Shown here piece after piece: positions 58,362 to 64,000 of a stretch of 64,000 nucleotides of DNA; the first letter of the stretch is position 1; each line of letters begins with the position of its first letter. The stretch is from Pseudomonas fluorescens. Its GTDB lineage: Bacteria; Pseudomonadota; Gammaproteobacteria; Pseudomonadales; Pseudomonadaceae. The position numbers and the translations under genes are program-made. Location: positions 110,131 through 174,130 of the forward strand of contig NZ_CABVHJ010000007.1 in assembly GCF_902497745.1 (NCBI RefSeq), read 5' to 3'. The notes below the pieces were generated by a model, which searched no databases, was not told the DNA's origin, and saw only the letters and a list, made by a program, of their open reading frames with translations.

Positions 58362-59227
58362 GCCCAATCCTTGCGATGACGGATCAAGCCTTCCTGCGTC
58401 ACCGACGCGACCAGTTGCCCGGCACGGTTGTACACGCTGCCACGGGAGAAACCACGGGAATTACCGGCCCACGGGCTGTCCATCGCGTAGAGCAACCAGT
58501 CATCGGCGCGCAGATCATTGTGAAACCACAGCGCGTGATCAAGGCTGGCGACCTGCATGTCTTTCTGCCAGACCGATTTGCCGTGAGGCAGCATCGAGGT
58601 GGTCAGCAGGCCAAAGTCCGAGGCGTAGGCCAGCAGGTATTTGTGCAGCGCAGGGATGTCGGCCAGCGCACCGTCAGCACGGAACCACACGTACTTCACC
58701 GGATCGGCCGGCTGCGGGTTGTACGGGTCTTTTTCGGTGACCGGGCGCACTTCGATCGGTTTCGGGCACAACAACTTTTCGCGCATGTGCTCGGGGATCA
58801 GGTGTGCGCGTTGCTGGGTCAGTTCCAGCTCCGACGGCAGGTTTTCCGGTCCGACTACCACTGGCATCTGGCTCTGATGCTCGAAGCCCGCTTCGTCGTA
58901 CTGGAACGATGCACTGCAGGTGAAAATCGGATGGCCCTTCTGGATCGCCGTGACGCGGCGGGTGCTGAAGCTGCCGCCATCACGCACGCGATCAACCGAA
59001 TAGACCACCGGCAACTTGGCATCGCCCGGGCGCAGGAAATAACCGTGCATCGAATGCACATGGCGCGCTTCTTCAACGGTCTGACTGGCCGCCGACAGCG
59101 ACTGGCCGAGCACCTGACCACCGAACAACTGACGGAAACCCAGATCCTGGCTACGGCCACGGAACAGGTTTTCTTCGATCGGTTCCAGGGTCAGCAAGTC
59201 GACCAGATCTTCCAACACTTGGCTCAT
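58358..59227 (-). CDS. tesB: Acyl-CoA thioesterase II
   Basis: 289 aa, the family's length. Double hot-dog protein: FGGQVLGQSLSAASQTV, SMHGYFLRPGD, and the catalytic-site part MQVASLDHALWFHNDLRADD. Hydrolyses acyl-CoA to free acids. First gene of a two-gene unit with the HAD hydrolase. Confidence 0.95.
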   Translation of the reverse strand: MSQVLEDLVDLLTLEPIEENLFRGRSQDLGFRQLFGGQVLGQSLSAASQTVEEARHVHSMHGYFLRPGDAKLPVVYSVDRVRDGGSFSTRRVTAIQKGHPIFTCSASFQYDEAGFEHQSQMPVVVGPENLPSELELTQQRAHLIPEHMREKLLCPKPIEVRPVTEKDPYNPQPADPVKYVWFRADGALADIPALHKYLLAYASDFGLLTTSMLPHGKSVWQKDMQVASLDHALWFHNDLRADDWLLYAMDSPWAGNSRGFSRGSVYNRAGQLVASVTQEGLIRHRKDWA

Positions 59228-59338
59228 TCAGACTCTCCTCACACAAAGCTATATGCCGCGCAGTCTTGGCTGCGGCGGCCGATTCAGATTCTGGCGCGGG
59301 CCAATGATATGGCGGCCATTGTAAACGTCCGTGTCGGC

Positions 59339-59908
59339 TTATCCATGCAAGGTTTGCAGCCATTGTTCCCGAGTGATGCGGTACAGCACATGCCGGCGCA
59401 ACGGATGATCGACGGGCAGTTTCGGATGATCGAAATCATCTTCCGGGGCGTGATGCATGCCAATCGCCTGCATGACTTTCTCTGAGGGCAAATTGGATTG
59501 CGCGGTGAAGGAAACGATTTCCTTCAAGGCCAAGCGATCAAAGCCGCAACGCAGAGCGGTCCACGCCGCCTCACTGGCATAGCCCAGGCCCCAATGTTCC
59601 TTGGCCAGGCGCCAACCAATCTCCACCGCCGGCGTAAACGGTGCATCGAAACCGACCACGCCGAGACCGGTGAAACCGATAAATTCGCCGCTGTCCTTGC
59701 GCTCCAGCGCCCACAGACCAAAGCCGTGTTCGGCAAAATGCCCGCGCACGCGGCCGATCATCGAGGCGCTTTCCAGGCGGCTCAACGGTGCCGGAAAATA
59801 GCGCATCACCTGAGGATCGGCGCACATCGCGGCAAATGCCGGCAAATCCTCGTCCTGCCACTGACGCATCAGCAAGCGCGCGCTTTCAAGTTCCAGTATC
59901 GGCTCCAT
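59339..59908 (-). CDS. GNAT-family acetyltransferase (RimJ/RimL type)
   Basis: 189 aa from the ATG at 59908. RLLMRQWQDEDLPAFAAMCA, then VEIGWRLAKEHWGLGYASEA, the acetyl-CoA-binding motif of this branch. Acceptor unknown. Confidence 0.9.
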   Translation of the reverse strand: MEPILELESARLLMRQWQDEDLPAFAAMCADPQVMRYFPAPLSRLESASMIGRVRGHFAEHGFGLWALERKDSGEFIGFTGLGVVGFDAPFTPAVEIGWRLAKEHWGLGYASEAAWTALRCGFDRLALKEIVSFTAQSNLPSEKVMQAIGMHHAPEDDFDHPKLPVDHPLRRHVLYRITREQWLQTLHG

Positions 59909-59990
59909 CGTGCCCCTCCGTTTCCATGCCGCAAGTCTACATCGCTGGTAGGATCCTTCACTCATTCCTACGTTCCTACACGAAATCGCC

Positions 59991-60911
59991 ATGCCATTGC
60001 CGCTGATCTACCACGAAGACTACAGCCCCGAGTTTCCGGCGGATCACCGCTTCCCGATGGACAAGTTTCGTTTGTTGCGTGATCACCTGGTCGACAGCGG
60101 TCTGACCCGCGATGCCGACCTGCTGCGCCCCGAGATCTGCCCTAACGACATTCTCGCTTTGGCCCATGACCGTGCGTATATCGAACGCTACATGAGCGGC
60201 GAGTTGTCCCGCGAAGACCAGCGGCGTCTCGGCTTGCCGTGGAACGAAGCGTTGGCGCGGCGTACGGTGCGGGCGGTCGGCGGTTCGATTCTGGCGGCGG
60301 AAAAAGCCCTTGAGCATGGCCTGGCCTGCCACTTGGCCGGCGGCACTCACCATGCGCATTACGATTACCCGGCCGGTTTCTGCATTTTCAATGACCTGGC
60401 GATCATCAGCCATTACCTGCTGCAAAGCGGCCGGGTGAGTCGCGTGCTGATCTTCGATTGCGATGTGCATCAGGGCGACGGCACCGCACGGATTCTCCAT
60501 GACACGCCGGAGGCGATTACCGTTTCCCTGCACTGCGAGAAGAATTTTCCTGCACGCAAAGCGGAAAGTGACTGGGACATTCCGCTGCCCAAAGGCATGG
60601 GCGATGCCGATTATTTGAAAGTGGTCGATGACACACTCAACTATTTGCTGCCGCTGTATCAACCGGATCTGGTGCTGTACGACGCCGGCGTTGATGTACA
60701 CAAGGACGACGCCCTCGGTTATCTGCAACTGACCGATGAAGGCGTCGCCGCCCGCGATGAAAGCGTGATGCGCCATTGCCTGGGCCGCGACATTCCGGTG
60801 ATGGGTGTGATTGGCGGCGGTTACAGCAAGGATCGCCACGCCCTCGCCCGCCGCCACGGCATTCTCCATCACAGCGCGCAGCGGGTCTGGCAGTCACACG
60901 GTTGTCATTGA
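59991..60911 (+). CDS. Histone-deacetylase-family protein (HDAC11-like)
   Basis: 306 aa. YHEDYSPEFPADHRFPMDKF opening, HLAGGTHHAHYDYPAGFCIF, zinc site DCDVHQGDGTA and VLYDAGVDVHKDDALG, all catalytic residues present. Bacterial members deacetylate small molecules or proteins. Divergent from the GNAT gene, 82 bp apart; an acetylation pair is possible but unproven. Confidence 0.92.
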   Translation: MPLPLIYHEDYSPEFPADHRFPMDKFRLLRDHLVDSGLTRDADLLRPEICPNDILALAHDRAYIERYMSGELSREDQRRLGLPWNEALARRTVRAVGGSILAAEKALEHGLACHLAGGTHHAHYDYPAGFCIFNDLAIISHYLLQSGRVSRVLIFDCDVHQGDGTARILHDTPEAITVSLHCEKNFPARKAESDWDIPLPKGMGDADYLKVVDDTLNYLLPLYQPDLVLYDAGVDVHKDDALGYLQLTDEGVAARDESVMRHCLGRDIPVMGVIGGGYSKDRHALARRHGILHHSAQRVWQSHGCH

Positions 60912-61048
60912 GCTGTGCTGCGTTACCCACAATCGCTGTGGAACGGCCTGTGGATAACCTGAGTGAAAGGGACTACAGGCCATACCTACTGTGGCCTACA
61001 GAACACTGGCTAATTTTTAACCAACAACTCAAGGCCACCTCAAATCCC

Positions 61049-61137
61049 TGTAGGAGTGAGCCTGCTCGCGATAGCGTCAACACCTTCAACATTAATTTGG
61101 CTGACACACCGCTATCGCGAGCAGGCTCACTCCTACA
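61049..61137. repeat. REPIN, variant GTAGGAGTGAGC
   Basis: Inverted pair that mixes the GTAGG end with the GAGCCTGCTCGCGA body. Confidence 0.85.
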
Positions 61138-61192
61138 AGAGATCTGCGCTGTTAGAATGCGCGCCTTATCCCGCCATACCGCAGCGCATGCC

Positions 61193-62440
61193 ATGACCCA
61201 GACTTCCGCCTCCTCCCCCGCTCACGTCGCCATCATCGGCGGTGGCCCCGCCGGCCTGATGGCCGCTGAAGTGCTGAGCCAGGCCGGAGTTCGCGTCGAT
61301 CTCTACGACGGCATGCCCTCGGTGGGCCGAAAATTCCTGCTCGCCGGCGTCGGCGGGATGAACATCACCCACTCCGAAGCCTACCCGGCATTCCTCTCGC
61401 GTTACGCCGAGCGCGCGCCGCAGATCGCGCCGTTGTTGCGCGGCTTCGACGCCGATGCGTTGTGCACATGGATTCACGATCTGGGCATTGAAACCTTCAT
61501 CGGCAGCTCCGGCCGCGTGTTTCCCACCGACATGAAAGCCGCGCCACTGTTGCGTGCCTGGCTCAAACGCCTGCGCGACAGTGGCGTAGTTATCCACACC
61601 CGCCATCGCTGGCTCGGTTGGGATGAACACGGCGCGCTGCGCATCGACAGCCCGGAAGGTGAAATCACCGTGAAACCCGACGCCACCCTGCTCGCCCTCG
61701 GCGGTGGCAGTTGGGCTCGCCTCGGCTCCGACGGTGCGTGGATGTTGGCGCTGGAGCAGCGTGGTGTAGGACTGGCGCCGTTGCAACCAAGTAATTGTGG
61801 CTTCGAGGTGCAGGCCTGGAGCGAATTGATGGTCAGCAAATTCGCCGGTGCGCCGCTGAAAAATATCGCCATCGGCTTGAACGACGACGTTCCGCGCTTG
61901 GGCGAATGCGTGATCACCGCGACCGGGATTGAAGGCAGTCTGATTTATGCGCTGTCGGCGCCGATTCGTGAGGCGATCAATCAGTATGGCGCGGCGGTTG
62001 TTCACATCGACCTGCTGCCCGGCCGACCTGTGGATAAATTGCAGGCGGCATTGAGCAAGCCTCGCGGCTCGCGCTCGATGGCCAAGCATCTGCACAGTCA
62101 GGTTGGCATTGACGGAGTTAAAGCGGCGTTGTTGCGGGAGTTGACTGATGCGGCGACGTTTGCTGATCCGGCGCTGTTGGCGCGGGCGATCAAGGCGTTG
62201 CCGCTGACGTTGGTGAAAACCCGTCCACTGGACGAGGCGATCAGCAGTGCCGGGGGCGTGACGTTCGAGGCGATGGATGAGCGCTTGATGCTCAAGGCGT
62301 TGCCGGGGGTGTTCTGCGCGGGGGAAATGCTGGATTGGGAAGCACCGACGGGCGGGTATTTGCTGACGGGGTGTTTTGCCAGCGGGCGGGCGGCGGGGTT
62401 GGGTATTGTGCAGTGGCTCAAGTCCGAGGCGTCTGCCTGA
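61193..62440 (+). CDS. BaiN/TIGR03862-type flavoprotein
   Basis: 415 aa from the ATG at 61193; the upstream open frame runs through a REPIN and is rejected. FAD motif VAIIGGGPAGLMAAEVL, the family motif GRKFLLAGVGGMNIT, ALGGGSWARLGSDG and GVFCAGEMLDWEAPTGGYLL. Probable NAD(P)/FAD-dependent oxidoreductase; substrate unknown. Confidence 0.9.
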   Translation: MTQTSASSPAHVAIIGGGPAGLMAAEVLSQAGVRVDLYDGMPSVGRKFLLAGVGGMNITHSEAYPAFLSRYAERAPQIAPLLRGFDADALCTWIHDLGIETFIGSSGRVFPTDMKAAPLLRAWLKRLRDSGVVIHTRHRWLGWDEHGALRIDSPEGEITVKPDATLLALGGGSWARLGSDGAWMLALEQRGVGLAPLQPSNCGFEVQAWSELMVSKFAGAPLKNIAIGLNDDVPRLGECVITATGIEGSLIYALSAPIREAINQYGAAVVHIDLLPGRPVDKLQAALSKPRGSRSMAKHLHSQVGIDGVKAALLRELTDAATFADPALLARAIKALPLTLVKTRPLDEAISSAGGVTFEAMDERLMLKALPGVFCAGEMLDWEAPTGGYLLTGCFASGRAAGLGIVQWLKSEASA

Positions 62441-62441
62441 A

Positions 62442-62666
62442 CCCTCACCCCAGCCCTCTCCCAGAGGGAGAGGGAGCTGACCGAGGTGTCTGACGTCATC
62501 CGTCGACCTGAAAAACCGAGTCGATTATGGATTTGGTCAATCGACCGAGGTGTCTGGCGAAAGCTCTGTCGATTATGGATTCACAACACAAGAATCAGGT
62601 CGGCGTACTTCGCGAGCATCCCCCAATCAGTCCCCTCTCCCTACGGGAGAGGGTTAGGGTGAGGGG
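62442..62666. repeat. Inverted-repeat element with CCCTCTCCC hairpin ends and internal direct repeats
   Basis: Left: CCCTCACCCC and the hairpin CCCTCTCCC-AGA-GGGAGAGGG; right: CCCTCTCCC-TAC-GGGAGAGGG and AGGGTGAGGG. Inside, GACCGAGGTGTCTG (62479, 62543) and TCGATTATGGATT (62521, 62569) each occur twice. No coding content. Between convergent genes. Confidence 0.75.
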
Positions 62667-62675
62667 CTTTTGACC

Positions 62676-64000
62676 TTAAGGCTTACGCTTACGCGGCCCA
62701 GTGTTAAACACCGGCACTTTACGCACAGGTTTGATCGAAGGCTCCGGAGCCTGCGTCTCGCCACTATCCACCCACTTGCCCAGATTGCGCTTGCCGCCAC
62801 CGCCCGAAGCTTTCGGCTTCTTCGGTTTCTTCGGCTTCTTGATCACCTGACCGCTGGCATCAGTATCCGGCACACGGTGCTCCGGTTCGAAATCCGGTTC
62901 GTTCTGACGCTTCAAGGTCTGGCGAGTCAGCATTTCAATCGCCGACAACATGTTCACTTCATCCGCACACACCAGCGAAATCGCCTCACCGGTTGCGCCA
63001 GCACGGCCCGTACGGCCAATACGGTGAATGTAATCCTCAGCCACGATCGGCAGATCGAAGTTGATCACCAGCGGCAGATCTTCGATATCCAGACCCCGCG
63101 CCGCAACGTCAGTCGCGACCAGAATCTGCACTTCGCTGAGCTTGAAACGGTCCAGCGCACGCTGACGGGTGGCCTGCGGTTTGTCGCCGTGGATACCGTC
63201 GGCATTCACACCGAGACCCTGGAGTTTTTCCACCAGCGCATCAACACCGTTGCGGGTCTTGGCGAACACCAGCACCTGCTTCCACTTGTTCTTGCGCATC
63301 AGGTGCACGAACAGTTCGGCTTTGCGCTTTTTGTCTACCGTCACCACCCACTGCTTGACGGTGTTGGCGGCAACGTTGCGCGGGCTGACTTCAATGCTCA
63401 GCGGATCGTTGAGCATCTGCCCGGCCAGCAGGCGAATGTCATCGGAGAAGGTCGCGGAGAACAGCAGGGTCTGGCGCTTTTTCGGCAGCATGCGATAAAT
63501 GTTCGCCAGTTCTTCGGAGAAGCCCAGGTCGAGCATACGATCGGCTTCATCCAGCACCAGAGTCTGCAACTGATCGAGTTTCAGCGCGTTCTGGCGGAAC
63601 AGATCGATCAGGCGACCCGGCGTGGCGACCAGCACATCGACACCGCCGCGCAGCTTCATCATTTGCGGGTTGATGCTGACACCGCCGTAAACCGCATAAG
63701 TGCGCAGCGGCAGGTTTTCGGCGTACTGGCGCACAGACTCATGAACCTGCTCGGCCAGCTCGCGGGTCGGCACCAGAATCAGCGCACGCGCCGAGTTGGC
63801 AGCGACTTTCGGCCCTTCCATGGCCAGCAGCTGCAGCAGCGGCAAGGCGAAACCGGCGGTCTTGCCGGTGCCGGTCTGGGCGGCAGCCATCAGGTCACGA
63901 CCGGCCAGCACGGCCGGAATGGCTTGCGCCTGAACCGGCGTCGGGGTCTGGTAGCCGAGCTTCTCGAGGGAGCGCAGCAAGGGTTCGATCAGGCCAAGGG
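62676..64000 (-). CDS. rhlE: DEAD-box RNA helicase RhlE, 5' end outside window
   Basis: At least 441 residues, open to the window edge, where it reads LGLIEPLLRSLEKLGYQTPT, a few residues from the expected start. AAQTGTGKT (Walker A), PTRELAEQV, VATPGRLIDLF, VLDEADRML (DEAD), SATFSDD, ATDVAARGLD and HRIGRTGRAG are all present, then a basic tail with repeated KKPKKPK. Helps remodel RNA structures such as those in ribosome assembly and decay. Confidence 0.95.
   Translation of the reverse strand, partial: LGLIEPLLRSLEKLGYQTPTPVQAQAIPAVLAGRDLMAAAQTGTGKTAGFALPLLQLLAMEGPKVAANSARALILVPTRELAEQVHESVRQYAENLPLRTYAVYGGVSINPQMMKLRGGVDVLVATPGRLIDLFRQNALKLDQLQTLVLDEADRMLDLGFSEELANIYRMLPKKRQTLLFSATFSDDIRLLAGQMLNDPLSIEVSPRNVAANTVKQWVVTVDKKRKAELFVHLMRKNKWKQVLVFAKTRNGVDALVEKLQGLGVNADGIHGDKPQATRQRALDRFKLSEVQILVATDVAARGLDIEDLPLVINFDLPIVAEDYIHRIGRTGRAGATGEAISLVCADEVNMLSAIEMLTRQTLKRQNEPDFEPEHRVPDTDASGQVIKKPKKPKKPKASGGGGKRNLGKWVDSGETQAPEPSIKPVRKVPVFNTGPRKRKP

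Noticed and set aside
16909..61137. Repeated inverted sequences as a CRISPR array
   Set aside because: They are isolated inverted pairs scattered between genes, not regularly spaced direct repeats; they are REPINs.

Overview
The window is a chromosomal piece of a Pseudomonas of the fluorescens/putida side of the genus. Evidence: the gene order morA-glyA ... yjiA-ybdD-cstA ... PilZ-radA ... ankB-katB-mscL-fpr follows the PA4601-PA4615 order I remember from P. aeruginosa; genes from 13 kb on have high-GC Pseudomonas codon use; and the intergenic spaces carry many paired REP elements (REPINs) with the GTGGGAGCGAGC and GTAGGAGCTGCC cores typical of this group. All family names come from reading motifs in the translations; no database search was run.

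Region 1, 1 to about 12.9 kb, is an accessory island. On the minus strand it carries a five-gene cassette: an AbrB-type regulator, then sspB (DUF4007 nickase), sspC (large P-loop ATPase) and sspD (PP-loop ATP pyrophosphatase), the core of single-strand DNA phosphorothioation, then a GHKL/HSP90-like ATPase running off the left edge. No sspA desulfurase is present, so sulfur is presumably supplied by a housekeeping IscS. The rest of the island is a small, very acidic orphan protein, a CobB-like sirtuin with a BPSL0761/MbcA-ParS-domain partner, an XRE regulator and a graveyard of broken genes: two IS3-family transposases (one with a nonsense codon and a lost catalytic Asp), an IS256 fragment, a helicase remnant, a broken unknown gene and a 156-bp MITE-like element next to morA.

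Region 2, 13 to 31 kb, is core: the c-di-GMP enzyme MorA, serine hydroxymethyltransferase, a dicarboxylate symporter with two GntR/FCD regulators, the cstA/btsT-ybdD-yjiA pyruvate-transport operon, a PilZ protein (MapZ-like), RadA, AnkB-KatB, MscL and a ferredoxin-NADP reductase.

Region 3, 31 to 42 kb: a LuxR solo, RlmG, the cyanide-insensitive oxidase operon cioAB plus a 55-aa DUF2474 subunit with an ANR box upstream, an MFS exporter, a higBA toxin-antitoxin pair with two operator palindromes, a DJ-1-like protein without the usual cysteine, a small secreted DUF4879-like protein, a purine permease and TrmA.

Region 4, 42 to 48 kb, is a quinate/shikimate catabolic cluster (aroQ, shikimate dehydrogenase, TetR, quiC, MFS importer). 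Both plus-strand promoters carry a sequence like the PcaR site of the beta-ketoadipate pathway, linking it to protocatechuate catabolism. Region 5, 48 to 54.6 kb, is an IclR-controlled cluster of oxidoreductases for an unidentified substrate, with the same palindrome in front of both divergent units.

Region 6, 54.7 to 64 kb: two tandem YpfJ-type zinc peptidases, an alpha/beta hydrolase, a HAD phosphatase overlapping tesB, a GNAT acetyltransferase, a histone-deacetylase-family protein, a BaiN-type flavoprotein and the start of rhlE, which runs off the right edge.
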